Shown here: piece after piece, positions 27,876-37,034 of the stretch
How positions within the stretch are numbered: position 1 is the first letter of the stretch
Layout of the letters: the number at the start of each line of letters is the position of its first letter
Assembly: GCF_000317675.1 (NCBI RefSeq)
Contig: NC_019776.1
Span: forward strand, 434,001 to 498,000
Length of the DNA: 64,000 nucleotides
Direction of reading: 5' to 3'
Origin: Cyanobacterium aponinum PCC 10605
Lineage (GTDB): Bacteria > Cyanobacteriota > Cyanobacteriia > Cyanobacteriales > Cyanobacteriaceae
Translations under genes and position numbers: made by a program
The notes under the pieces: generated by a model
Seen by the model: only the letters and a program-made list of their open reading frames with translations
The model's database searches: none
What the model was told of the DNA's origin: nothing

Positions 27876-27915
27876 AAGGGGAAACCCCTCTGTGTCTCCC
27901 CTTAAAAGGGGAGAA
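27876..27915. repeat. GC-rich palindromic dispersed repeat (CCCCTCTGTGTCTCCCC type), second copy
   Basis: It reads AGGGGAAACCCCTCTGTGTC followed by the palindrome CTCCCCTTAAAAGGGGAG and closely matches 911-952. The surrounding 430-base gap (27766-28196) also contains CCGAACCCCGAACCCCG at about 28080 and no gene. Confidence 0.75.
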
Positions 27916-28196
27916 AGAGAACCGGGAAAAGTGATAAAAATTAATGGAAAATATTACTCTATGGATTTTAGCTGATTTTTAACTGAATTCAATTACTGTT
28001 TCAGCTTTCTTGAGATAGGTATTACCTCAATATATAATCAATTTATCTACTTTTTTCGTCCATATCTAGTTACTTTTACTCCGAACCCCGAACCCCGTTC
28101 ACGACTGAAAGGAGTGTAATAGTGCAGCGAACTCTCTGAACTCAGATAGTTTTAGTTTTACTCCTCTGTTATGTGGAAATTTAACGTGATATGTGT

Positions 28197-29129
28197 CTAG
28201 GAATTTTGATTTTTCATGGCTTTAGCATAATCATAAACTAAATTGAAAAAGTCTTTAACTGTGGGAATTTGTAAACGATCTTTTGTGGTAATTAAAACAA
28301 CTTCTCTGGTTAACTGTTGGATTTGAGATTGATGGGATTTTAAGGTAATGGGAATAATGCTCAAAGAGGGGTCAGATTTTGATTCTTGTAGGGCAGATTC
28401 TGGTAAAAGGGCGATAAAATTACCTTGACGAATAACTCCCCGAAAAGCATCAAGGGTATTTAATTCCATTGCCACTTCTAAATCAAAACCATGTCCGGCA
28501 AATACTTCTTGAACAATTCTTTGCATTCCATAACCGTCTTTAAATATTACTTGGCTATAGGGGGCTAAATCAACTATGGTAACGCTGTCTTTTGTGGCAA
28601 GGGGATGGGTGCTAGAAACTAACACTTGTATCGGTTCATAATATAAATGTTTGCAAACCATTTCTGAGGTGGAAGTGAGATATTTATTATTCATCACTAC
28701 TGCAACGTCCACTAATCCATCTCGTAATACTTTTAAAGCGCGATCGCTTCCTAGGGCTGTAACTCTAAGTTGTACTTGGGGATGACTTTGACAAAATGAT
28801 TGAAGGATAGGGGGGAGAAAATAAGCACAAACAGAGTGAATTCCTGCAACGCATAATTCTGGTTGTTCTCCCTGTAACAGTTGTTGAATTTTATACTCGA
28901 TTTTATCCCATTCTTGACAAATGCGTTTGGCATGGGGTAGCAGTTTTTCTCCTGAAACGGTTAATTTTGCTTGTGCTTGTCGATGGAATAAAGCTGTATT
29001 TAGATGACTTTCTAAACCCTGTACTTGACGGCTAATAGTTGATTGAGTGACACCACAAAGTTTTGCCGCTTGTCCAAAACTCCCTGTTTCACTAACGGCT
29101 ACAAAAGCTCTTATTTGTTCAATTCTCAT
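28197..29129 (-). CDS. ntcB: LysR-family transcriptional regulator, probable NtcB
   Basis: NtcB activates nitrate/nitrite assimilation genes in cyanobacteria when nitrite is present. The 310 residues have an N-terminal LysR winged helix (QIRAFVAVSETGSFGQAAKL, GVTQSTISRQVQGLE) and a LysR substrate-binding domain. Blocks such as ELCVAGIHSVCAYFLPPILQ, LRVTALGSDRALKVLRDGLV, VIFKDGYGMQRIVQEVF and ELNTLDAFRGVIRQG are what I expect of NtcB rather than CmpR/RbcR. No nitrate-assimilation operon is in the window, which does occur in unicellular species. Assignment to LysR is certain and to NtcB likely. It is transcribed towards the repeat spacer. Confidence 0.78.
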   Translation of the reverse strand: MRIEQIRAFVAVSETGSFGQAAKLCGVTQSTISRQVQGLESHLNTALFHRQAQAKLTVSGEKLLPHAKRICQEWDKIEYKIQQLLQGEQPELCVAGIHSVCAYFLPPILQSFCQSHPQVQLRVTALGSDRALKVLRDGLVDVAVVMNNKYLTSTSEMVCKHLYYEPIQVLVSSTHPLATKDSVTIVDLAPYSQVIFKDGYGMQRIVQEVFAGHGFDLEVAMELNTLDAFRGVIRQGNFIALLPESALQESKSDPSLSIIPITLKSHQSQIQQLTREVVLITTKDRLQIPTVKDFFNLVYDYAKAMKNQNS

Positions 29130-29222
29130 AGATTAGACTTTTTTCCTGCCCACTGCTTTTACTCCACAAACTATTAAGTTACAGAGGAGGGTACTTTTGA
29201 TTCTGTTAAAATCAATACGAAA

Positions 29223-30866
29223 TTATAAATTACAGTCCATTGTTCGAGAAATCAGAGTGTAGATACCTTCTAACAATCCTGACATTGCAAGACTTGGTAA
29301 ATGTCCTTGAGGTGCGTTTAAATCATAGTTGAGATCTTCGGTGAATAGCCATAAACCTTTATTTCTCCAACCAACGCGATCGCCCATACTCTCCCAAACT
29401 TTTTTATCATGGGATCTTTTTCCACCTAAACTGAGATAAATTCTTTTTTGTACGGAAAAACCAAATTTGCCTTGACTGTATTTAGTCCATAAGCGATCAA
29501 TCGAGTGTAAATCTTCACAGGGAAACTCCTGCATGGCATGGCGATCGATCCAACCAAAATCTTCTTTATTAACAGCTTTGAGCATTAATTTTTGTGTTTC
29601 TAAGTCTGCTTCTTGCCATTTTTTTTGACTCAGTAATTCTTCTAAATGATGATAGTCTATACCCACTGCAGACATTTTGGGTTTCTTTTGCGGTTCAATT
29701 ACAGTTTCAGAGGATGATATTTCGGTTTGGGAAACGATTTCTTCTAAATGGGTATCAATGATGGACTCTTGATTGTCATAGTTAGATTTTACAGGAATAA
29801 TGGGATTATTTTCAAAACGAGTGGGAGAAAGGGGATCATAAGTATATTCTTGGGGAGGTTGATTGGTTTGATGAGGTCTAGCTTTAATTCTCCTTACTTT
29901 TTTCTTTTTGGGTACGGGAATGATGGGAATAATGGGTAGAGGATGATGAGTGTTAGCTCTGTTATTTTTCGATGGTTGTGAGGTTTCGGGCGTGGTGGGA
30001 ATGATAGGGTAATTGGGGGTCGGGGTATTATTTGTCAAGTGAATTTCAACATCTTCGGTAAGCATATTTAACCACTCTGCTACTGACTCAGGACGATTTT
30101 CTGGTAACAATTCCATGCCCTTTAAAATGGCTAAATTGGTGCGATCGCTTATTTTGGAGTTGTGGGTTTGAGGAGAAATTAAATTAATACCTTGTTGGCG
30201 AAATTGAGCAGGAAAAGGTATTTGTAGGGTTAAGATGTAGTATAAAGTTGCAGAAAGAGCATAAACATCGGTATAAGCTCCTCTTTTCGCATTTCTCTGA
30301 TATTGTTCAATGGGTGCAAAACCTTCTGTACGGGAATTAGTATGAATCTGGGTTTTATCTTCTATAAAATCTCTTGCTAAACCAAAATCAATCAATACCG
30401 CCTCGTTATTTTCTATGCGACGCATAATATTAGCTGGTTTAACATCACGGTGTAAAATTCCTTGCTTGTGAATATAAGTTAAAGCACTGCCTACTTGGTA
30501 AATGTAGCGAATAGCCTCAAACTCAGAAAATCCCCCCTGTTTTTTCACTAAGGTTTCTAAATTACCACCATCAATGTATTCCATTACCATACACCACAAA
30601 TCTTCTTCCTGACAGACATCATCCACCCGAATTACATGAACATGACTACACTTTGCTAAACGAAAAGCCTCTTGAATAAATCTTTCCTGATGCTTGGCAA
30701 AATTGGGTAGAGCTTGAATATTGGCGTTGAGGGTTTTAATGGCAACTATATTCTCATTAACAACATCTTTTGCTTTATACGTAATACCTGCACCCCCTGC
30801 CCCTAATACTTTTTCTATAACATATCTTCCCTTTTGAATAATTTTCCCCGCTTTCCAGTAACTCAT
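29223..30866 (-). CDS. Serine/threonine protein kinase with C-terminal GUN4 domain
   Basis: The 547-residue protein starts with a Hanks-type kinase domain (about residues 10-280): glycine loop VLGAGGAGITYKAK, ATP lysine in VAIKTL, HRDVKPANIMRR and VLIDFGLARDF. A Pro/Thr/Ser-rich linker of about 130 residues with basic PVPKKKKVRRIKARP follows. A GUN4 domain fills about 405-547 (LEELLSQKKWQEADLETQKL, FPCEDLHSIDRLWTKYSQGK FGFSVQ, and GDRVGWRNKGLW). GUN4 binds porphyrins and stimulates Mg chelatase. In cyanobacteria many kinase-GUN4 fusions exist and may sense tetrapyrroles. All kinase catalytic motifs are intact. No substrate gene is adjacent. Confidence 0.93.
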   Translation of the reverse strand: MSYWKAGKIIQKGRYVIEKVLGAGGAGITYKAKDVVNENIVAIKTLNANIQALPNFAKHQERFIQEAFRLAKCSHVHVIRVDDVCQEEDLWCMVMEYIDGGNLETLVKKQGGFSEFEAIRYIYQVGSALTYIHKQGILHRDVKPANIMRRIENNEAVLIDFGLARDFIEDKTQIHTNSRTEGFAPIEQYQRNAKRGAYTDVYALSATLYYILTLQIPFPAQFRQQGINLISPQTHNSKISDRTNLAILKGMELLPENRPESVAEWLNMLTEDVEIHLTNNTPTPNYPIIPTTPETSQPSKNNRANTHHPLPIIPIIPVPKKKKVRRIKARPHQTNQPPQEYTYDPLSPTRFENNPIIPVKSNYDNQESIIDTHLEEIVSQTEISSSETVIEPQKKPKMSAVGIDYHHLEELLSQKKWQEADLETQKLMLKAVNKEDFGWIDRHAMQEFPCEDLHSIDRLWTKYSQGKFGFSVQKRIYLSLGGKRSHDKKVWESMGDRVGWRNKGLWLFTEDLNYDLNAPQGHLPSLAMSGLLEGIYTLISRTMDCNL

Positions 30867-31165
30867 AATAATTGCGATAGTCTTATGCTTTCTATTCTCT
30901 GCAATTTTATTTTATCCCTAATCTTTGATTCAGCGATGAAGAGTTTATGGAGATACGTGCTATAAAGCAGATCCTTAATATGTTTAGCTCCACTCAGGAA
31001 CAGCTCCTTTCGATGAATGCACTGTGTTACTTTGTTTTTGGCGTTTTGAGGGCTTGGGATTGGAGGTGATGGGAAAAAAGAATAAGGGAGAATAGTTTGG
31101 CAAGAAAGTTCAAGCACTAGTTTTGCAAACGGTACAGAGTTTTAATTATTAATTATCAACTATTA

Positions 31166-31271
31166 GACCTCTTGCAAAATAAAAATTAAGATAAAATTAG
31201 TGCAGTTTAAAACCAATTTTGTCATTGTTGCTTCTACTCTATTCTCTGTTCCCTGACTTCTGCAAGAAGTC
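31166..31271. mobile_element. MITE-like element with TA flanks
   Basis: A 106 bp segment begins GACCTCTTGCAAAA and ends TTCTGCAAGAAGTC, an 11 bp terminal inverted repeat with one mismatch. TA dinucleotides lie immediately on both sides (31164-31165 and 31272-31273). TA duplication is typical of IS630/Tc1-mariner-type elements. There is no coding capacity. The rest of the 475-base spacer (30867-31342) holds no convincing gene. A related palindrome GACTTCTTGCAGAAGTC is at 43568-43584. Confidence 0.65.
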
Positions 31272-31342
31272 TATTTATTAAACCACCAATTCCTAACCGA
31301 ATAACAGACATCTTCAAACAAGCAATTATATTTTGCGTAACA

Positions 31343-32911
31343 TCAGTTATTATCAAATCTTTCGAAAATGAGTGCTGTATTAGCTATAAGACCAATAATT
31401 TGAGCAAAGGGATCTAACACCTGTGATGTAGCATCAGAAACCACCGCAAATCCTGAACGTTCAATGAAAACAATATCATTGTTAAGCAAAGGTGGATTAT
31501 TTTCCTTATTCAAAGGAGCAGAAAAGTCGATTTTGACCATTCTTTCTGTAACTGTGCCATTGGGATTGAGTCTAATTAATTTTGCTGTTGCTTCATTGGC
31601 ACGACGATTATTAAAACCTCCTGCCTGAAGTAGTGCTTGTTGTAAGCTAACATTCGGCGGTAGTTGCTTTAAACCGGGGTCTTTAACTTCGCCAATCACG
31701 CTAACATTAATGGTATTAGGGGAAAAACTAGCTACTGCCACTTGACGCACTTCACTATCATCAATAGATTCCGCTGTAGGAATAAAAACTCGATCGCCAT
31801 TTTGTAAAATTGCATCTTCTGTGAATTTACCCGTTTGTAAGATTTCCCAGAGATTAACTTTTATTGTTTGGTCTTCTCCAGAAGGTAATGTTCTTCTTAC
31901 TTCTATGTTGCGAATGTCGGCTTTAGCTGTTAATCCCCCTGCGGTTTTAATTGCCCTAGTGGCGGTAGGAATACCTGCTAAACTTTGTTCGCTGTTAATT
32001 ACTCGATTACTGTCAAATGACAACTCATCGGTAAGGTTATTAGCTTTTACGTCGTCACCAGTTAAGGTGTATGGCCCTGGGCGGTTAACCTCTCCCACAA
32101 TACTAATAGAAATTGGTAGGCTAAGATTCGCACTAAAATTGGCAGTCGCTGTTCTCAATACTTCTGCTGGATCGATATTTTGGGCGCTAGGTATAATGAT
32201 GCGATCGCCATCTCTAAGGACAATATTTTGCTGTAAATCACCATTTTGAAGGAAATCCCATAAATTAACGGGAATAATATACTCTCTGCCCTTAAAATTA
32301 CGCTCTACCCTGAGATTACGAATATCCGCCGAAGCATTAATACCATTACCCAATTGTAAAGCACTAATTAAAGTGGGAAACTTTTTACCAGAAGTTTGAC
32401 TGCTACCTCCCCCACCGCTTCCTCCCGTTTCAAAGGGAATGGAATAAGAGCCTGGAGTGCGGATTTCACCTACCATAGCAATAGTAATAGGACGAGGAAT
32501 AGTTAAATCAATACTAACAATAGGATCTCTCAATAAACCTTGGGAGACATACTCTTGACTAATAAGAAGTTCAGCTTCTGCCAATGTTAAACCAGCTACA
32601 GTAACACGATTAATTAAAGGTAAATTCAAAGTACCATCAACTAACACTTGATATTCTCTGCTATACTCAGGCACATTGAAAATATTTAGTGAAACAACAT
32701 CGCCTGCATCTAAAGTATAAGGAAATCTCTGAGCTAAACTGTCTTGTGAAGCAGATATAGGATAGTCACTATTAACTGTGTTGGGGTTGTTATTGCCCGT
32801 TAAAGGTTTTAAAGGCTGACGTTGTGCTAATTCTTGAGCAAACACATTGCAACTCAGTAAATTAAACATCAAAAGCACTAATGCTGTAGTGGAATAGTAG
32901 ATCTTTTGCAT
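31343..32911 (-). CDS. Polysaccharide export protein, Wza-like, with three SLBB domains
   Basis: Wza-type proteins form the outer-membrane/periplasmic channel for capsular or exopolysaccharide export. The 522-residue protein has a signal peptide (ALVLLMFNLLSCNVFAQE, with a possible lipobox Cys at about residue 21) and a poly_export domain beginning FPYTLDAGDVVSLNIFNVP. Three SLBB units follow (IAMVGEIRTPGSYSIPF, SIVGEVNRPGPYTLTGDD, SVIGEVKDPGLKQLPP). The C-terminus SQVLDPFAQIIGLIANTALI contains a hydrophobic stretch that could cross the outer membrane as in Wza. Two SLBB units each carry long inserts, making it larger than E. coli Wza (about 380). No tyrosine autokinase or glycosyltransferase is adjacent. 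Confidence 0.9.
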   Translation of the reverse strand: MQKIYYSTTALVLLMFNLLSCNVFAQELAQRQPLKPLTGNNNPNTVNSDYPISASQDSLAQRFPYTLDAGDVVSLNIFNVPEYSREYQVLVDGTLNLPLINRVTVAGLTLAEAELLISQEYVSQGLLRDPIVSIDLTIPRPITIAMVGEIRTPGSYSIPFETGGSGGGGSSQTSGKKFPTLISALQLGNGINASADIRNLRVERNFKGREYIIPVNLWDFLQNGDLQQNIVLRDGDRIIIPSAQNIDPAEVLRTATANFSANLSLPISISIVGEVNRPGPYTLTGDDVKANNLTDELSFDSNRVINSEQSLAGIPTATRAIKTAGGLTAKADIRNIEVRRTLPSGEDQTIKVNLWEILQTGKFTEDAILQNGDRVFIPTAESIDDSEVRQVAVASFSPNTINVSVIGEVKDPGLKQLPPNVSLQQALLQAGGFNNRRANEATAKLIRLNPNGTVTERMVKIDFSAPLNKENNPPLLNNDIVFIERSGFAVVSDATSQVLDPFAQIIGLIANTALIFERFDNN

Positions 32912-33164
32912 AATACAGTAATAGTAAAAAGATTTTAATTATGAAAGCTATTAAATTATAGTTTGATTGAAAAATCTGACTTCATTAAGAATTTATACAT
33001 ATTCTATTGATAGTGATATGTTTTGAGAAATAATCACAAAAATATTTTCTAGCATTGTATCTCATTTTCTGCCAAAGTTTGTCATTTTTAGTAATTTTGA
33101 AAAGATAAATAGTTTTTTTGCGCCAAAGCGAACTAAGGGGGAAGAATTTAAGATAAAATAACCT

Positions 33165-33355
33165 GAGTTTGGGATAAATTTTTCTTGTTACTGTGGGAAA
33201 AGAGTAATGAGCAAAGTTAAAAAAGCAAGGGGTAAACCCCCCTTTATCCCCTCTAAATAGGGGGAGGGCAGTTGAATATATTCAACCCCTACCGCCCCAA
33301 CACCCTACTACCTGCAACCTAAAACCTGACAACTCTTTCCTAACTCTGAACACTC
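33165..33355. repeat. Composite repeat spacer including a GC-rich palindrome
   Basis: A variant AACCTGAGTTTGGGATAAAT unit is followed by the CCCCCCTTTATCCCC..GGGGGAGGGC palindrome (33228-33268) and CCTGCAA/CCTAAAA/CCTGACA heptamers. The earlier part of the 457-base gap (32912-33164) is AT-rich without visible features. Confidence 0.7.
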
Positions 33356-33368
33356 TATCTTCTAACAC

Positions 33369-34070
33369 ATGGACTATCGAAGACTGGAAAAAATAAAGCG
33401 AATTCTCCAGCGAAGACAACCTGATTTAACCTTAATTACCGATAATGTCAATAACTTTCGTAATTTATCCGCCATAATACGCAGTTGTGAAGCGGTGGGG
33501 ACGATGGAAGTTCATTTAGTTAATAATCAACAAGAAAAACTATACTTAATCAATAAAGTAACTGCAGGTGCAGAGCGATGGTTAACACAAACTCGGCATT
33601 CTAGTATTGTGACTGGGATTAACCACTTAAAAAAAAGGGGTTTTACTATTTATGCAACTCATTTGGGTGATCCCGAAGGGATCTGCTGCGCAGTACGCAC
33701 CCTAGATTATCGTAAGATGGATTATACAAAACCCACCGCCTTTGTTGTAGGTTCAGAAAAAAAAGGTATTAGCGAAGAAGCCTTAGAAAATGCTGACTAT
33801 CATATTAGTATTCCAATGATGGGCATGACACAATCATTAAATGTTTCGGTTGCCACTGCTATTATTTTGTTTGAGGCACAAAGACAAAGAGAAGAAAAAG
33901 GGTATTATCAACAGCTAAGAACGTCTCAAGAAATTTATGAGAAAACTATTTTTGAGTGGGCTTATCCGGAAGCCGCACTCGCTTACAGAGCCAACAAAAA
34001 ACCCTATCCACCACTAACGGAAACTGGAGAAATCAAGCGAGATTATAAATCCAGTAAAGCATCTTCTTGA
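33369..34070 (+). CDS. trmH: tRNA (guanosine-2'-O-)-methyltransferase TrmH
   Basis: TrmH methylates the 2'-OH of G18 in the tRNA D-loop with SAM. The 233 residues belong to the SPOUT class: NVNNFRNLSAIIRSCEAVG (motif 1 with catalytic Arg), FVVGSEKKGISEEAL (motif 2), and IPMMGMTQSLNVSVATAIIL (motif 3, trefoil knot). A stretch of about 10 residues, PEGICCAVRT, interrupts the usual GD..DYR junction after ATHLGD. It is encoded by a 31 bp palindromic repeat (33669-33699) inserted in frame. The insertion lies in a surface region between motifs, and the gene is otherwise intact. Its 3' end overlaps the convergent ferredoxin gene by 28 bases. Confidence 0.94.
   Translation: MDYRRLEKIKRILQRRQPDLTLITDNVNNFRNLSAIIRSCEAVGTMEVHLVNNQQEKLYLINKVTAGAERWLTQTRHSSIVTGINHLKKRGFTIYATHLGDPEGICCAVRTLDYRKMDYTKPTAFVVGSEKKGISEEALENADYHISIPMMGMTQSLNVSVATAIILFEAQRQREEKGYYQQLRTSQEIYEKTIFEWAYPEAALAYRANKKPYPPLTETGEIKRDYKSSKASS
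33669..33699. repeat. 31 bp palindromic repeat inserted in trmH
   Basis: The repeat begins GATCCCGAAGGGATCTGCT and ends CGCAGTACGCA. Twenty-nine of 31 bases match the repeat at 55871-55901 read on the opposite strand. It contains two palindromic parts (GATCCCGAAGGGATC and a GCTGCGCAG core), as in cyanobacterial small dispersed repeats. Confidence 0.85.
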
Positions 34071-34348
34071 TGGGTTTTGATTACACCGTCAGAAGTAGCA
34101 TAAGCCTTACAAGTAAGGAAAAATCCCGCTTCAATTTCCTTATCTTTAAGGAAGTCATAATCGTGATTAACGGTACCTTCAACTATTTTTGCTGTGCAAC
34201 TGACACAAACACCAGCACGACAAGAGTAAGGTAAGTTAAAACCCTGTCTTTCGGCGGCATCTAAAATATACTCATCTGCATTGACTTCAATCACGTTATC
34301 AATGCCTTTTTCTTCATTTATTAATTTTATTTTATAACTATTTGCCAT
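34043..34348 (-). CDS. Plant-type [2Fe-2S] ferredoxin
   Basis: A soluble one-electron carrier of 101 residues. The cluster ligands are in LPYSCRAGVCVSCTAKIVEG (three Cys) and FFLTCKAYATSDGVIKTH (fourth Cys), and the fold matches PetF, but sequence features differ from the main photosynthetic ferredoxin. VSC replaces STC, and the N-terminus is MANSYKIKLINEEKGIDN. It is probably a minor isoform with its own partners, not the major PetF. It ends inside the convergent trmH gene (28-base overlap). Function beyond electron transfer cannot be told from the context. Confidence 0.93.
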   Translation of the reverse strand: MANSYKIKLINEEKGIDNVIEVNADEYILDAAERQGFNLPYSCRAGVCVSCTAKIVEGTVNHDYDFLKDKEIEAGFFLTCKAYATSDGVIKTHQEDALLDL

Positions 34349-34474
34349 CGCAATAACAATGATTATTTTCTTAAAACTCGATATTTTATCTTAATGCTCA
34401 TTGATCCCCTAATTTCTAATTTACTTGATAATATTAAGTAATCTTTACAATATTTCACTTGATTTTAAATATAA

Positions 34475-34693
34475 TCAACTAATTTCAATAATTTTTTTAG
34501 GGCTAGATAAACCTGATTTGATGATTACTTGGGATTTTTTTACCCCAAATTGTTTCGCAATGACGGTAATTAACTCCTGATTAGCTTTACCATCTACGGG
34601 AGGAGATTTAAGGTTAACAATCCAAGTATCATTGTCTTTTTTTTCAATGGTTTGTTTTTTTGATCTTGGTTTTACTTGGACACTAATTTTCAT
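34475..34693 (-). CDS. DUF167 (YggU) family protein
   Basis: A 72-residue conserved protein of unknown biochemical function. The signature VNLKSPPVDGKANQELITVI and VIIKSGLSSPKKIIEI covers almost the whole chain, typical of the family (structures show a small alpha/beta fold). It begins 24 bases after the pentapeptide protein stop codon and is the last gene of a probable yifB / pentapeptide / DUF167 transcript. Confidence 0.92.
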   Translation of the reverse strand: MKISVQVKPRSKKQTIEKKDNDTWIVNLKSPPVDGKANQELITVIAKQFGVKKSQVIIKSGLSSPKKIIEIS

Positions 34694-34717
34694 AGAGATA
34701 CTCAGATGTTGATAGTA

Positions 34718-35437
34718 CTAATCGTGAATTGAGCCATCTGGCATAATTGCACCATGTAAAATAGCATCGTCAAAAATTGTACCTGTTATATCTGCTCCCG
34801 TTAAGTCGGCATTAATTAAAATTGCCCCTGTAAAATCAGCATAGCTGATGTCTGCATTACGAAAACTAGCAGAAGTTAAATCCGTTAAAACCTCGTCATT
34901 ATCAATTCTACGACAAAGATGCGATCGACATAATTTAGCACCGTCAAAATTAGCTTTGTACAATAATGCTTGAGAAAAATTTGCATAGCATAACAGTGCA
35001 TCTTTAAATATTGCTTCGGTTAAATCTGTACGATGATCATAGGAAAAACGAAAATCTGCATCAACTGCGATCACATTTGAAAAATCAGCTTTTTGTAAAT
35101 TAGCACCGCAAAACATCGTTTTAATTATATTTGCATTATGTAAATTTACCCCCTGTAAGTGAGCATTACTTAAATCTGCATCCCTCAGAATAGTTTTTGA
35201 TAAATTACTATGGCTTAAATCAGTACCCCATAAAATAGCTTCACTTAAATTTGCCCCTGAAAAATTGCTGTGAGAGAAATTGCTCAACCCTAATCTTGTT
35301 TGTCGAAAATCTGCCCCTGAAAAATCAATCTCCCTTAAATCTTCTTTTAGTATCTCTCCCTCAATGAATTTTATCCCTTGAAAATCCCTTACTCCATGTT
35401 TATATTGGTCTAAAATTTCCGAAATTTCAATGGTCAT
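34718..35437 (-). CDS. Pentapeptide-repeat protein
   Basis: The 239-residue protein consists almost wholly of A(D/N)LXX pentapeptides (for example DFSGADFRQTRLGLSNFSHS, LRDADLSNAHLQGVNLHNAN, ADISYADFTGAILINADLTG). These fold as a right-handed quadrilateral beta-helix. The first 30 residues form a cap. No signal peptide is seen, so it is probably cytoplasmic. Cyanobacteria have many such proteins, mostly of unknown role; some in other bacteria mimic DNA and inhibit gyrase, but nothing here supports that. It lies between yifB and DUF167 on the same strand. Confidence 0.93.
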   Translation of the reverse strand: MTIEISEILDQYKHGVRDFQGIKFIEGEILKEDLREIDFSGADFRQTRLGLSNFSHSNFSGANLSEAILWGTDLSHSNLSKTILRDADLSNAHLQGVNLHNANIIKTMFCGANLQKADFSNVIAVDADFRFSYDHRTDLTEAIFKDALLCYANFSQALLYKANFDGAKLCRSHLCRRIDNDEVLTDLTSASFRNADISYADFTGAILINADLTGADITGTIFDDAILHGAIMPDGSIHD

Positions 35438-35510
35438 AATACGAAATTATATTTTCTTAATCTGCTTATCTATATATCTTACTCAGATCTTGAGCATTTA
35501 TTTTACTCAC

Positions 35511-37034
35511 TTATTGCATCCTGTCAATGGTTCGATACTGAATCGCTTCAGCAATATGAGGTGGTTGTATATTATTTTCTCCTGCTAAATCGGCAATGGT
35601 GCGAGAGACTTTAAGAATTCTATCCATCGCCCTAGCGGATAAACCTAGTTTTCTAATCGCATTTTCCAATAAGGTTCGACTGGTATCATCGAGGGAACAA
35701 TATTCCCGTAAATGTTGCGATCGCATCTGTGCATTACAGGAAATTTTAGCATTGTGAAAACGATTTTGAGCTTTTATTCTTGCTTTTGCTACTCTTTCTT
35801 TAACTACCTCTGAGTCTTCCCCTACTTTTTGTTGAGTCATTTCTTCAGGCTTTAGACGACTAACTACAACTTGTAAGTCGATGCGATCAAGTAGAGGTCC
35901 AGATAATTTTGCCCAATATTGCTCTCGTTGACGTGGGGAACAAGAACAAGGTTGAATAGTATCACCGTAGTACCCGCAGGGACAGGGATTGGTACTTGCG
36001 ACTAGGGTAAATTGAGCAGGAAAAGCAACAGATTGACGGGCGCGAGAAATAGTCACAAATCCATCTTCTAAGGGTTGACGTAAAAATTCTAAAACACTAC
36101 GCTTGAATTCCGTCAGCTCATCAAGAAACAAGATCCCTCTATGTGACAATGAAATTTCTCCCGGTTTAGGAAAAGACCCCCCTCCCACTAAAGCAACTCC
36201 ACTAGCTGAGTGATGAGGACTGCGAAAAGGACGTTCTTGAATTAATTTTCCTTGATTTTTCAGCAATCCTGCCACCGAATAAATCTGAGAGACCTCCAAA
36301 GCCTCCGAGAAGCTCAAAGGCGGTAAAATGGAAGCCATACGCCTTGCTAACATGGTTTTTCCTGCCCCCGGAGGTCCTACAAAGATGAGATTATGTCCTC
36401 CTGCCGCCGCAATTTCCAAAGCCCGACGCGCATGATGTTGTCCTTTAACATCTCTCAAATTATAATTACTTTGGTGAAAACTATCATCAAAATTAAGTTC
36501 GGGAATAGTCGGAGAAAAAGCAGAAGGATTTTGTAAAAAATCTGCTACTTCATTAATGTTATTTAAGCCATAAACTTCTATCTGTTCCACTACAGAGGCT
36601 TCTTGGGCGTTATCTTTTGGCACAACAATACCCTTAAAACCTAATTTAGAAGCTGTTACCGCCATTGGTAATACTCCCGCGATCGCTCTTAAGCTACCAT
36701 CAAGGGAAACCTCCCCCAAAAATAAAAATTGCTCTAAATAGGTAGGATCAACCTGTTCTGAAGCCGCTAAAATACCAATACTGATGGGTAAATCAAAAAT
36801 AGGTCCTTCTTTCCGCAAATCCGCAGGACTCAAATTAATCGTTATTTGCCTCACAGGAAAAGCAAAACCAGAATTTTTAAGAGCGGCTTTGACTCTTTCC
36901 CTCGATTCTTGGACTGCGGTATCAGGCAAACCGACTACTGTTGTTTTTGGTAACCCCCCCGATACATCCACCTCAACTCCTACCTTCACTCCCTCAATAC
37001 CTATAATTGTTGCACTCCAAACCCGACTAAGCAT
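35511..37034 (-). CDS. YifB-family Mg-chelatase-like AAA ATPase
   Basis: The family (YifB/ComM) contains an N-terminal Lon-like domain and a Mg-chelatase-type AAA+ core. ComM promotes branch migration during natural transformation. The frame is open from 37106, but the conserved start MLSRVWSATIIGIEGVKVGV corresponds to the ATG at 37034, giving 507 residues. Visible are Walker A GPPGAGKTMLAR, Walker B ILFLDELTEFKR, the zinc-like CPCGYYGDTIQPCSCSP and the C-terminal LSARAMDRILKVSRTIADL. It heads a probable three-gene transcript with the pentapeptide and DUF167 genes. Assignment is firm; a transformation role is plausible by homology. Confidence 0.93.
   Translation of the reverse strand: MLSRVWSATIIGIEGVKVGVEVDVSGGLPKTTVVGLPDTAVQESRERVKAALKNSGFAFPVRQITINLSPADLRKEGPIFDLPISIGILAASEQVDPTYLEQFLFLGEVSLDGSLRAIAGVLPMAVTASKLGFKGIVVPKDNAQEASVVEQIEVYGLNNINEVADFLQNPSAFSPTIPELNFDDSFHQSNYNLRDVKGQHHARRALEIAAAGGHNLIFVGPPGAGKTMLARRMASILPPLSFSEALEVSQIYSVAGLLKNQGKLIQERPFRSPHHSASGVALVGGGSFPKPGEISLSHRGILFLDELTEFKRSVLEFLRQPLEDGFVTISRARQSVAFPAQFTLVASTNPCPCGYYGDTIQPCSCSPRQREQYWAKLSGPLLDRIDLQVVVSRLKPEEMTQQKVGEDSEVVKERVAKARIKAQNRFHNAKISCNAQMRSQHLREYCSLDDTSRTLLENAIRKLGLSARAMDRILKVSRTIADLAGENNIQPPHIAEAIQYRTIDRMQ

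Noticed and set aside
29130-29222. NtcA site (GTA-N8-TAC) upstream of ntcB
   Set aside because: GTA is followed after eight bases by TGT, not TAC; no convincing site was found by eye.
30863-31117. 84-residue open frame on the minus strand upstream of the kinase gene
   Set aside because: No conserved motif or ribosome binding site; it overlaps the kinase start and looks like chance. A 40-residue frame on the plus strand here was also judged unsupported.
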